A DNA stretch of 14,699 bases from positions 1-14,699 of the forward strand of contig CAZNNL010000046.1 in NCBI GenBank assembly GCA_964574395.1, in the 5' to 3' direction. The DNA is from JAXGQD01 sp964574395. Lineage in GTDB: Bacteria > Bacillota > Clostridia > Saccharofermentanales > Fastidiosipilaceae. Position numbers and translations under genes: made by a program. Under the pieces are notes generated by a model. That model was not told the origin of the DNA. It was given only the letters and a program-made list of their open reading frames with translations, and ran no database searches. Positions 5,629 through 13,154 of the stretch are shown piece by piece. How positions within the stretch are numbered: position 1 is the stretch's first letter; each line of letters starts with the position of its first letter.

Positions 5629-7419
5629 GTGAGTCCGCAAGACATTGCATATTTGGCGCGCTATGGTTTTGCGTTGCTGATTTTTTTAATGGGTACACTC
5701 CTTGTAAAATCTTCGTTGATTGATTTTCAAGGCAGGATGATTGCCAACCTACGCCCGGTCAAGGGTTTCTTCCTGATGGCTATGGGTACAGCAACCGACA
5801 AACAGGTCAAGTCCTATCCGCTCTTTCACACGACAACTATTGGTAGTGCTAAGTCGAATGACATTAACATAAAGCAAAAAGGCATCGCCTATCGCCATGC
5901 CGTGATTTATCTATTTGACAGCCACTGGTATATCAGACCCTCACACATGACAGCCCCGGTTATGCTAAATGGTTTTATTATTAAAGAACCCATTCCTTTA
6001 GAAAACCAAGACGAAATAACCATTGGCGAACGCAAGTTTATTTTTGTCAGCGAACGCCTTGCCACTTACTCGGAAGGGCTTAGCTACATCGAAGATGCTG
6101 AAGACATGCAAGAGCCGCCCCATCAACTAAAGACAAGAACGGCGTGGTTCCTGACAAATCTATATATGATTGCGGGAACTTTGCTAAGTTTATACTTGAT
6201 TCGCGGGTCTCTCGTAGGAAAACGCAAGGAAGTACTGATTGTTTTTGGTGGCTTCATTGTCGTGATGAATCTCTACTATTTGTTAATTCCGTTGATTCTC
6301 AAGTATGTGGACCGTGTGATTTTGTTGGCGACGACGCAGCTGGCTTTCTTGGGCTTGATGCTGCAGACACGGTTTTTGTATATTTCCTGGATTGAAGCAG
6401 ATTTGACGCCAGAGATGCTGACACGCATTAGTTCTAGTTTTTTTAGTAACGCGTTTGCTTTGGCTTTGGGTGTGGTGGTTTTGCCAATCGTCATCTTCCT
6501 TTGTGCTAAAACCAATTTCATGGAATATTTGACGATTCTTTCAGGCATTGCGGTGCCGGTGATGTTGATTGTTCTTTTGATTTTTGGCAAAGGGAGCGAC
6601 ACCCATGGTGCGTCCTTGTGGCTTTACATCGGTGGACAATCGATTCAATTGACGGAGTTCGTGAAGATTGCGTATCTCATAGTGCTTGCAGCCTTCTTTA
6701 AAAATAGGCCGCCCTTGAAGATTCAGATTGCGTTTGCCGCATGGGCAGCAGTGGTGTTTTTCCTGGTCATGATGTTGCCGGATCTAGGTACGGCGATGGT
6801 GCTTTTGCCAACCACCTTAGTAGTATTCTTCGTCATGACTTCAGAATATATCAAGACGCTAGGTATTTTAGTTGGTGGGACAGCCATGGGTGCCTTGGCC
6901 TACACGATGTTCCCGTATGTTCAAAGACGGATTTCGGGTTGGACTTCGCTCTGGAGTGAAGTGAACGATCAGAACCGTCAAATCGTCTATGGCTTACAGG
7001 CGATTGCACGTGGCGGTGCTGTTGGCCGTGGACTGGGTAATGGCTCACCTGAAAGTATCGCGCAGTACATGGATGATATGGTTTTTGACGCACTCTGTGA
7101 GGAGTTGGGACTTATCACTGGTGTGATTATTTTGATTTTGTTTATAGTCATTTGGCTGAGAGCGACACGGATAACGATGCAAGTGCGCGATGGCTTTAGT
7201 TCTAGCCTGATTTTGGGCTTTGGTACAGCTTTCTTTGTGGAGGCGACCGTCGTTATTGCCGGTAATACGGGCCTCATCCCACTGACGGGTGCGACTTTGC
7301 CATTCGTAGCGGCAGGGGGTAGCTCACTATTGGCTAAGTTTATCATGCTTGGGATACTTCTGGGTATGGGTGCGCGCAGGGAAGGAGGAATAATTAAAAG
7401 TGAAACTCTTTCTACGTAA
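5629..7419 (+). CDS. FHA-domain fused FtsW/RodA/SpoVE-type peptidoglycan polymerase
   Basis: This 596-residue membrane protein should polymerise lipid II into glycan strands (SEDS family), working with the PBP encoded next. An N-terminal helix (about residues 8-28) is followed by a cytoplasmic FHA domain at about 65-147, then about ten transmembrane segments from 165 on. SEDS landmarks are PDLGTA in the middle, an extracellular loop with Asp482-Asp483 that aligns with the essential Asp of the usual TDFIF motif, EELG after it, and NTGLIPLTGATLPF with GGSS near the end. The FHA part keeps Gly72, His90 and Asn114-Gly115. It has Ser73 where the phosphothreonine-binding Arg is usual and Ala87 where Ser is usual. 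GTG is used as start, after AAAGGTAGG. The end overlaps the PBP gene by 20 bp. Similar FHA-SEDS fusions beside a PBP are known in Clostridia, so the fusion itself is not novel. Confidence 0.9.
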   Translation: MSPQDIAYLARYGFALLIFLMGTLLVKSSLIDFQGRMIANLRPVKGFFLMAMGTATDKQVKSYPLFHTTTIGSAKSNDINIKQKGIAYRHAVIYLFDSHWYIRPSHMTAPVMLNGFIIKEPIPLENQDEITIGERKFIFVSERLATYSEGLSYIEDAEDMQEPPHQLKTRTAWFLTNLYMIAGTLLSLYLIRGSLVGKRKEVLIVFGGFIVVMNLYYLLIPLILKYVDRVILLATTQLAFLGLMLQTRFLYISWIEADLTPEMLTRISSSFFSNAFALALGVVVLPIVIFLCAKTNFMEYLTILSGIAVPVMLIVLLIFGKGSDTHGASLWLYIGGQSIQLTEFVKIAYLIVLAAFFKNRPPLKIQIAFAAWAAVVFFLVMMLPDLGTAMVLLPTTLVVFFVMTSEYIKTLGILVGGTAMGALAYTMFPYVQRRISGWTSLWSEVNDQNRQIVYGLQAIARGGAVGRGLGNGSPESIAQYMDDMVFDALCEELGLITGVIILILFIVIWLRATRITMQVRDGFSSSLILGFGTAFFVEATVVIAGNTGLIPLTGATLPFVAAGGSSLLAKFIMLGILLGMGARREGGIIKSETLST

Positions 7420-8797
7420 TATAAAAATCATTTTGATTCTTTTTCTCGTTGTTTCTATCGCTTTGCTAGGTGGCCTTTTCTATCAGCAGCATCGCAGTGT
7501 GACGATACTTTTATCTTCAGCAGGTGAAAGTAAGAATGCCATGCGCTCGCGCTATGTCAACGCCGGACAAATTGTTTCTAAAGATGGTGTTCTTTTAGCC
7601 CACACGGTTGATGGCCAAAGAGCCTACGCAGATGATCCGACACTGGCGCGTGCGGTTTTGCACATCGTTGGAGATTACACGCACAATATGGCGAACACGG
7701 TTGAAAATATGTATCAAGGCACCCTGCTTGGGAGTGATCGCAATCTTTTCAAACAGCTATTCTATGATGCGATGGGCAAAGGGCTTGGCGGCGACAACAT
7801 CCGCCTGACCATAAACAGCGACATGAGTCTTAAAGCCCTGGAACTACTTGGTGACCGTAAAGGTGCCATCGTTCTCGTGAACTATGCCACAGGTGAAATC
7901 TTAACCTCTGTTAGCACGCCCACCACGGATCCGATAAACGTCATCGATTTTGAAAACATCCCCGATACGGCACTTTTTAATCGTGCGTTAAATAGCACGT
8001 ATTTCCCTGGGTCTACTTTAAAAGTGATGACTTCGGCAGCTTGGATGGAATCGGACGCCTACGATCCCAACCTTGTGGTCACGTGTCTCAGCCCCCACCC
8101 CCTCATTGAGCCTGACGGTGTACGCGAAAACAATGACTACACACATGGGGATGTGGACCACTACCATGCTTTTGCGACTTCTTGCAACTATTTTTTCGGA
8201 ACAGTTGGTATCCGTATGGGTGACGAGTGGTTCATGCGCGAAGCCGAAAAGTTCGGCTTCAACAGTAGACTGCCGGTTGGACAACTGCAGTCCACGGCAC
8301 CGTATATCGCGATGCCGCTAGATTCCGACGCACAACTTTCTTGGATGGCAATCGGCCAGCCCCAGGGCGAGAATGAATTGACTGCATCACCTCTTTACCT
8401 GGCGATGATGACAGGCGCAGTGGCCAACAACGGCTTGATGATGGAGCCCCAGATTGTTGCCAACAAACAAAACGTCATGGGCCAGGACTACGACATGCTA
8501 AAGCCGACAGACCTAAGACAAGTGATGGACGGGGCTACTTCCAAAGAGCTGCGCGCCATCATGGAACGCAATATTTCAGAAAATTATCCCGACATTACCG
8601 TGGATGGTTATCGTATTGGTGGCAAAACCGGCACCGCCGAAGTCGAAGGTCAAGAATACAACAACCGCCTCATCGTTGGTTACATCAACGATGTCGCTCA
8701 CCCCTATGCTGCCTGCATCGTATTAGAAGATTCACCCTCCGCAGCCAGCGATTTACTTGGCCCGCTGTTTAGGGCTGCTTTGGAAACTGAACCATAA
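7400..8797 (+). CDS. class B penicillin-binding protein (PbpA-like transpeptidase)
   Basis: This 465-residue, membrane-anchored transpeptidase should cross-link the glycan made by the overlapping FtsW-like protein. A single N-terminal helix lies at about residues 8-28, followed by a short pedestal region that contains the NAGQIVSKDG segment of PbpA-type proteins. The transpeptidase domain begins near 140. Active-site motifs are all present: Ser205-Thr-Leu-Lys208, Ser261-Cys-Asn263 and Lys409-Thr-Gly411. Its size is close to actinobacterial PbpA and shorter than typical PBP2 proteins, which fits the reduced pedestal. GTG at 7400 is chosen because GGAGG lies 11 nt upstream, inside the ftsW-like gene; overlap and coupling suggest a fixed stoichiometry of the pair. 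Whether the pair serves division, elongation or sporulation cannot be told here. Confidence 0.9.
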   Translation: MKLFLRNIKIILILFLVVSIALLGGLFYQQHRSVTILLSSAGESKNAMRSRYVNAGQIVSKDGVLLAHTVDGQRAYADDPTLARAVLHIVGDYTHNMANTVENMYQGTLLGSDRNLFKQLFYDAMGKGLGGDNIRLTINSDMSLKALELLGDRKGAIVLVNYATGEILTSVSTPTTDPINVIDFENIPDTALFNRALNSTYFPGSTLKVMTSAAWMESDAYDPNLVVTCLSPHPLIEPDGVRENNDYTHGDVDHYHAFATSCNYFFGTVGIRMGDEWFMREAEKFGFNSRLPVGQLQSTAPYIAMPLDSDAQLSWMAIGQPQGENELTASPLYLAMMTGAVANNGLMMEPQIVANKQNVMGQDYDMLKPTDLRQVMDGATSKELRAIMERNISENYPDITVDGYRIGGKTGTAEVEGQEYNNRLIVGYINDVAHPYAACIVLEDSPSAASDLLGPLFRAALETEP

Positions 8798-8833
8798 TTA
8801 GCGCTGCCATTGCATAATTCAGGAGGCAATCCT

Positions 8834-9706
8834 ATGGACAAGCAATTGAATATTTCAGATTTACCACTCAACACCGATGGCCTGCTTGCTTACGAAGCCA
8901 TGATTCAAGAAGCCGCAGCGTACTTAAAAACGCTTGCTCCAGCCCCCGAATTCGGCTTGACTTTAGGCTCGGGTTTGACGGCGGTTTTGGACCAATTGGA
9001 CGACGCACAAGAAATTCCCTATGCTTCAATTCCAGGTTTTCCCATATCAACTGCTCCAGGACATAAGTCCATTTTACTTTTGGCAAAACTAAGAGGACAT
9101 ACCATCGCTGTCCTCACCGGTAGATTCCACCATTACGAAGGCAAAACACCCTGGGAAGTCGCCTTCCCCGTTCGTGTCTTAGCCGCATGGGGCGTCAAAA
9201 CCATGATCCTCACCAATGCAGCTGGCTCCGTCAATGCTGATTTTAAGCCCGTCTCCCTCATGCTCATTACTGACCACATCGCCTTATTAGCAGAGACTGC
9301 TCTGCGCGGTCCAAATCTTGATAGCTTTGGTGTGCGTTTTCCAGACCAAGGGCACGTCTATGACGAAGCGTATCAAGAGCTGCTTAGACGTTTTGCCAAA
9401 GAAAAAGGGATAGTGCTTCATGAAGGCGTATATTTCTATGCGCGTGGCCCCGTTTATGAGACCCCAGCAGAAATTCGCATGATTCGTATCTTGGGTGGTG
9501 ATGCAGTCGGCATGTCCACCGTGGGAGAAGCGCAAGTTGCGACACACAGTGGTATGCGCGTTCTTGGGATCTGCTGCTTAAGTAATTGGGCTGCTGGGAT
9601 GAAAGATGAAATCTTGAGTGCCGAAGAAGTGATTGCAGCAGGCCTAGAGGTGGGAGAGGAATTGGCGGAATTGTTGGCAGCGTTTTGCCAAGAACTTAGT
9701 GCATAG
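8834..9706 (+). CDS. purine nucleoside phosphorylase, trimeric type
   Basis: This 290-residue enzyme should cleave purine nucleosides with phosphate to the free base and ribose (or deoxyribose) 1-phosphate in purine salvage. Family marks are GSGL near the N-terminus, APGHKS, GRFHHYEGKTPWEV, TNAAGSVN, ARGPVYETPAEIRM, GDAVGMSTVGE and LSNWAAGM. The Asn in the SNWAAG segment aligns with the Asn that reads 6-oxopurines, suggesting inosine and guanosine as substrates. The STVGE segment departs from the more usual STVPE. The ATG at 8834 is preferred because AGGAGG sits 7 nt before it; the ATG at 8810 lies upstream of that site. The gene follows the PBP gene after 36 bp with no visible terminator, so it may be co-transcribed. 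It meets the next minus-strand gene with only 5 bp between stops. Confidence 0.92.
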   Translation: MDKQLNISDLPLNTDGLLAYEAMIQEAAAYLKTLAPAPEFGLTLGSGLTAVLDQLDDAQEIPYASIPGFPISTAPGHKSILLLAKLRGHTIAVLTGRFHHYEGKTPWEVAFPVRVLAAWGVKTMILTNAAGSVNADFKPVSLMLITDHIALLAETALRGPNLDSFGVRFPDQGHVYDEAYQELLRRFAKEKGIVLHEGVYFYARGPVYETPAEIRMIRILGGDAVGMSTVGEAQVATHSGMRVLGICCLSNWAAGMKDEILSAEEVIAAGLEVGEELAELLAAFCQELSA

Positions 9707-9711
9707 ATTCT

Positions 9712-10182
9712 TCAACGTCTGCTATTTAGCCAGGCGGCAAAAGAACCAACAAGCGGTAGATGGAATTCCGACCAACGCATGGCTGCTCGAATTGCTAGAT
9801 AGGAGCCGTAGATAATAGCAATCAGTGCTGGAAGGCGCAGTAGCAAACCTGCGAGGGTGCGTTTTAAGCTTGGCAAACGAAAGAAGAGGACGTAGCCTCC
9901 GAAGCCACCAATCAGGTCGGCTGCTAAATAAGCTACTCCGAGAAAGAAAAATAAAGCGGTAGCCTGTGCAGCGTGGAAGCGCACGAGTCCGCTATTTTTT
10001 TCATTGAAAAAGATAAAAAGTGGAATTATCCAAGCGATGTAGTAAAAAGAATACTGGCCTAGGCGACCACTTCCTAGCAAGAAGGTGCCGAAGTAAACAG
10101 CAGCGGCGAACCAATTTGCGCTGAGGTTGCGGAAGCTGGAATTGTGCGGGGGATAGGTTTTTTGTAGATTTTTGTTACTCAT
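9712..10182 (-). CDS. small membrane protein with RFHAAQ motif (Tic20/DUF4870-like, tentative)
   Basis: This 156-residue protein has a polar N-terminus of about 25 residues and four hydrophobic segments. Between the second and third is LVRFHAAQATALFF, an arrangement seen in the Tic20-like/DUF4870 type of small bacterial membrane proteins. The match is from memory and weak, and no function follows from it. The ATG at 10182 gives MSNKNLQ and follows a weak AAAGAAAG site; starting at 10272 would overlap the preceding gene by 62 bp, which is less likely. It lies 28 bp downstream of the other minus-strand gene, so the two probably share a transcript. Confidence 0.7.
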   Translation of the reverse strand: MSNKNLQKTYPPHNSSFRNLSANWFAAAVYFGTFLLGSGRLGQYSFYYIAWIIPLFIFFNEKNSGLVRFHAAQATALFFFLGVAYLAADLIGGFGGYVLFFRLPSLKRTLAGLLLRLPALIAIIYGSYLAIRAAMRWSEFHLPLVGSFAAWLNSRR

Positions 10183-10210
10183 GGATGGCTTTCTTTTGCC
10201 GAAAAAATAC

Positions 10211-10855
10211 TTAATCGGAGACTTTAATGCGTTTCCCTTTGTCTGAAATATTGTATTGATAAATAAAACCAAGAACGATGAAAACGATCGTTAGACCAGT
10301 CAAAACAAGGCTGACAGTAGCGTCGGGCGTTTCCTGAACATTGAGATAAGCGCCCGCTTCGGTTTTGAAAATGAGACTGTGGAGGCCATCGCTTAACATA
10401 AAAGCACCGTAAATGCTTGTGCCTGCGACGATAAATAGTCTAATAAATAAATAGGCGAGAACACCGCAAAGTATACCGCCGATGAGGATTGCCCAGATGG
10501 AATTCACGCCAAAAACCAGCATGCCGTAGTGGTACATGAGGAAGGCGCCGAGCGCAAAACCCGCCACCGCAAACGAAAACCTCAAACTCACCCAAAACAA
10601 CAAAGCAATCGCTAGTATGCAAATGCCAATAATAATGTACGACAGGGTTCCTGTTATATCAGCACGATCAACAATCATCGTACCGAGGCTGTAGCCGCTT
10701 TGTGCTCCAAATGCAAAAAGCCACAGCCTGAACAACTTGTAACCCCAAATAATCAGCACCGCTCCAAGCGCAATACTCAGAAAAATAGGCACAAGCCCCG
10801 GCAAATTATTGAAGTACTCGACAATCATTTCGACATATTGATTGATTACGTCCAT
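10211..10855 (-). CDS. multi-spanning membrane protein (TMEM198/DUF4203-like, tentative)
   Basis: This 214-residue protein is mostly hydrophobic with about seven transmembrane segments. Many Gly residues lie at helix ends, and GYKLFRLWLFAFGAQSGYSL and the following region resemble the DUF4203/TMEM198 type. No catalytic motif is visible. The C-terminus is short and basic (KGKRIKVSD). The ATG at 10855 is chosen because AAGGGGG lies 7 nt upstream; the ATG at 10873 has no such site. It is the first gene of a two-gene minus-strand unit, with a promoter at 10882-10910. The role is unknown. Confidence 0.72.
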   Translation of the reverse strand: MDVINQYVEMIVEYFNNLPGLVPIFLSIALGAVLIIWGYKLFRLWLFAFGAQSGYSLGTMIVDRADITGTLSYIIIGICILAIALLFWVSLRFSFAVAGFALGAFLMYHYGMLVFGVNSIWAILIGGILCGVLAYLFIRLFIVAGTSIYGAFMLSDGLHSLIFKTEAGAYLNVQETPDATVSLVLTGLTIVFIVLGFIYQYNISDKGKRIKVSD

Positions 10856-10881
10856 GGTTGTACCCCCTTGCATACTTCTCC

Positions 10882-10910
10882 ATTGTAACGATTGGGGCGG
10901 GGTGGTTCAA
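10882..10910 (-). promoter_or_regulatory. promoter of the two-gene membrane protein unit
   Basis: On the minus strand, TTGAAC (plus 10905-10910) and TACAAT (plus 10882-10887) are separated by 17 nt. Transcription would begin about 20 nt before the start codon at 10855. The -10 matches 5 of 6 and the -35 4 of 6 consensus bases. Confidence 0.5.
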
Positions 10911-10920
10911 TCTTTTGATG

Positions 10921-10969
10921 GATTTTGTTTTGGGGCGGCTGCCGGCAGCTGACGATCTTAGACAAAATC
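10921..10969. promoter_or_regulatory. nested inverted repeats between divergent genes
   Basis: The 12-bp perfect palindrome GCTGCCGGCAGC (10938-10949) is enclosed by the perfect 8-bp inverted repeat GATTTTGT (10921-10928) and ACAAAATC (10962-10969). The two share nearly the same centre. The site lies between the minus-strand promoter at 10882-10910 and the YibE/F gene at 11020. It could be an operator acting on either side, or an RNA hairpin. Confidence 0.45.
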
Positions 10970-11019
10970 GAACTTATTACTTACTTGCGTCATTGACTAA
11001 TTAGGATTAGGCTAAAAGC

Positions 11020-12294
11020 ATGAAAAGAAAATTACTAATTCCAGAATTCGACCGCCTAAACGATTCAGCTATTGACCAAAAACGACGTAAACGATTGATT
11101 TTCATTGTGACTCTTTTGTTTTCCGTATTCTTTATTGTTTTTGCCAATAGACTTCTTACACAGCGTTTGCCAGATTTTTCGAATACGCAAATGAATTTGG
11201 TGCGAGCCAAGGTCCTAAGCATTACAAAACAAGAGATAAAACCAAGCGAGTTCATCCATGAAGATGGATCGCAAAAAGGCCTTGAACACTTCAGGACACT
11301 TTTCGAAGCAGAAATTTTAGATGGTTCGATGAAAGGGAAGCGCGTTAGTGTGGTGCAAGATATTGTCTCATTGCAAGAAAACGTTGAACCGCAAATGCTG
11401 ATAAAGGGCAATGAGACCGTTTTTATTGGTCAATCAACTCCCGGCGCTGCAACGGAATGGTCAGTTTTTGGATTTGAAAGAATAAGTAATTTGCTTATTC
11501 TGTTGGTGATATTTTCGGCTTTGCTCCTCTTATTTGGTCGTTTTAAAGGCCTAAACACTTTGTTGTCTCTGCTTATTACTTGCGCGGCTGTTTTCCTGGT
11601 CTTGATACCGGCTGTTCTATCGGGTCACAACCCATATCTTTGGACAAGTATCGTCTGTATTTTCATTATTTTGATGTCCCTTCTAATAATCAATGGGTTA
11701 AATGAAAAAACAATTACAGCTGGACTGGCATCCATTATGGGCATGGCTGTCGCATCCTTGCTGATGATAGTTATGAATGCATTCTTAAAAATGACTGGTT
11801 TTACTGGCGAGGAGGCGATGTATTTGAGTCGCATTAATCCTGGCGTAAGCTACGACATTAAAGCCATCATGTATTCTGCGATTATGCTAGGTGCAACAGG
11901 TGCAGTAATGGATGTTTCCATGGATATTGCTTCCTCGTTGCAGGAGTTGGCCCAAAGTCAAGGTAAGGACATTTCGTTTTCGGCTTTGATTAAAAGCGGA
12001 ATCGAGATAGGTAAAGATTCTATTGGCACTATGGTAAATACCTTGATTTTAGCCTACGTTGGTGGCTCGTTTATTTCCCTGCTTTTGCTAATTTCCATCA
12101 ACCTAAATAATCTTTTTATGCTGCTCAATAGTGAGGGCATGATTGCTGAGTTGCTTCAAATGTTAATCGGTGCGTTTAGCATGTTGTTTACGATTCCTTT
12201 TGCCACACTCATCGCAGCCATTCTTTATACAAAAAAATATCGTGTTTCTGAGCATATTATTGGCAAAAACAAGCCACACACCGAAGGTCTCTAA
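11020..12294 (+). CDS. YibE/F family membrane protein
   Basis: This 424-residue protein matches the YibE/F family of uncharacterised membrane proteins. A basic N-terminus and one helix (about residues 26-46) precede an extracytoplasmic beta-rich domain at about 50-150. About seven to eight transmembrane helices follow. Family landmarks are GATGAVMDVSMDIASSL, IGKDSIGTMVNTLILAYVGG and the closing FTIPFATLIAA segment. The molecular function of the family is not established. The ATG at 11020 is the only sensible start, because a TAG stands in frame at 11008, but the binding site upstream (AGGATTAGG) is weak. The gene stands between the divergent membrane protein unit and the feo operon, 190 bp before feoA; I see no strong terminator in that gap. 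Confidence 0.88.
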   Translation: MKRKLLIPEFDRLNDSAIDQKRRKRLIFIVTLLFSVFFIVFANRLLTQRLPDFSNTQMNLVRAKVLSITKQEIKPSEFIHEDGSQKGLEHFRTLFEAEILDGSMKGKRVSVVQDIVSLQENVEPQMLIKGNETVFIGQSTPGAATEWSVFGFERISNLLILLVIFSALLLLFGRFKGLNTLLSLLITCAAVFLVLIPAVLSGHNPYLWTSIVCIFIILMSLLIINGLNEKTITAGLASIMGMAVASLLMIVMNAFLKMTGFTGEEAMYLSRINPGVSYDIKAIMYSAIMLGATGAVMDVSMDIASSLQELAQSQGKDISFSALIKSGIEIGKDSIGTMVNTLILAYVGGSFISLLLLISINLNNLFMLLNSEGMIAELLQMLIGAFSMLFTIPFATLIAAILYTKKYRVSEHIIGKNKPHTEGL

Positions 12295-12356
12295 TTAATC
12301 TAAAAGCTAAAGTTAAGTTGAATACAAAACTATTAAGAAAGTCTTAAGCCTGAGAG

Positions 12357-12426
12357 TTAGCGATTGACAACTAAAGTTAGCAATGCCAAACAAGCGATGG
12401 GTCGAGTTCTTTATATCGATTGCTAA
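12357..12426. promoter_or_regulatory. repeated TTAGC(A/G)AT sites upstream of feo
   Basis: TTAGCGAT at 12357 is repeated as TTAGCAAT at 12377, exactly 20 bp on. Its exact reverse complement ATTGCTAA lies at 12419. A longer direct repeat CTAAAGTTA occurs at 12307 and 12371. These lie in the 190-bp gap before the iron operon, where an iron regulator would be expected to bind. The pattern is not a Fur box or a recognisable DtxR/IdeR box, so the assignment is tentative. I could not identify a convincing -35/-10 pair in this gap. Confidence 0.3.
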
Positions 12427-12484
12427 GATTCGATTCGCATGAGCGCTCCATGTAAATTTTTACTCTTGTAAAGGAGGTCTAACT

Positions 12485-12694
12485 ATGCTGCTTTCCATGC
12501 TTGAAGTAGGAGAAACAGCAGTCATCTCAAAGATTTCAGGTAATGACGAAATACGCCAACATCTTTCAGAGCTTGGTTTTGTTGTAGGTGAAAGCGTTAC
12601 TGTCATGAATCGCTTGGGTGGCAATCTTATTGTTGCCGTAATGGAGGGACGTATTGCTTTGGCGGAAGACTTAGTAATGCGTATCCATGTCTAA
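12485..12694 (+). CDS. feoA: FeoA, ferrous iron transport accessory protein (first copy)
   Basis: This 69-residue protein is a FeoA-type SH3-like domain, expected to act on the cytoplasmic face with FeoB in Fe(II) uptake. The family pattern is clear: a short first strand, then IRQHLSELGFVVGESVTVMNR, then GGNLIVAVMEGRIALAEDLVMRIHV. It is normal in length. AAAGGAGGT precedes the start, the strongest binding site of the operon. It is the first gene of the feoA-feoA-feoB order common in Clostridia. Confidence 0.92.
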   Translation: MLLSMLEVGETAVISKISGNDEIRQHLSELGFVVGESVTVMNRLGGNLIVAVMEGRIALAEDLVMRIHV

Positions 12695-12731
12695 AATGTT
12701 TAAACGAGTTAGAAATGAATTTGGAGGAAAA

Positions 12732-12962
12732 ATGCAAACCTTAAACGATGTCAAGGCAGGTCAATACGCCTGCATAATAAAATTGCATGGTGATGGAGCA
12801 GTGCGAAGGCACATGATGGACTTAGGCCTTACCAAAGGAACCGAGGTGTATGTACGCAAGCTTGCTCCACTCGGAGATCCCATCGAATTGACCCTGCGTG
12901 ACTACGAGTTGTCAATCAGGAAAGAAGATGCGCAAAAAATCGAGGTAGAGGTGAGTAGATGA
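12732..12962 (+). CDS. feoA: FeoA, ferrous iron transport accessory protein (second copy)
   Basis: This 76-residue FeoA-type protein has the pattern LNDVKAGQ, GDGAVRRHMMDLGLTKGTEVYVRK and APLGDPIELTLRDYELSIRKEDA, closer to the FeoA usually found directly before feoB. The ATG at 12732 follows GGAGG by 4 nt and gives a normal N-terminus. The ATG at 12687 would add 15 residues, lacks a binding site and overlaps the first feoA. The stop overlaps the feoB start as ATGA (12959-12962), so the two are translationally coupled. Confidence 0.92.
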   Translation: MQTLNDVKAGQYACIIKLHGDGAVRRHMMDLGLTKGTEVYVRKLAPLGDPIELTLRDYELSIRKEDAQKIEVEVSR

Positions 12963-13150
12963 ACGTAAAGATAGCTTTAGCAGGAAATCCTAATAGTGGT
13001 AAAACCTCGCTATTCAATGAATTGACCGGAAGTGCTCAGTATGTTGGCAATTGGCCTGGAGTGACTGTGGAAAAGAAAGAGGGGACCTTAAAAAACAATA
13101 AAGCTGTAGTTTTGCAAGATTTGCCCGGCATCTATTCTCTTTCGCCATAA
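12959..13150 (+). pseudogene. feoB: FeoB N-terminal fragment (broken G domain)
   Basis: These 63 residues are the start of the FeoB GTPase domain. G1 is GNPNSGKTS (residues 9-17), the G2 threonine is Thr36 in NWPGVTVE, and G3 is DLPG (54-57). The protein stops after YSLSP, where FeoB normally continues with Y and about 190-230 further residues. G4 (N-x-x-D), G5 and the helical linker domain are therefore absent, and this fragment cannot be a working GTPase by family rules. The frame differs from that of the membrane part that follows 4 bp later. A deletion of roughly 600 bp with a frame change best explains it, either in the genome or in the assembly. Confidence 0.82.
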
Positions 13151-13154
13151 TCGT

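Noticed and set aside
12333..12347. TTAAGA-AAG-TCTTAA hairpin as terminator of the YibE/F gene
   Set aside because: The stem is only six A/T-rich pairs and no T run follows.
12364..12392. feo promoter from TTGACA at 12364-12369
   Set aside because: The positions 16-19 nt downstream show no -10-like hexamer, so it was not called a promoter.
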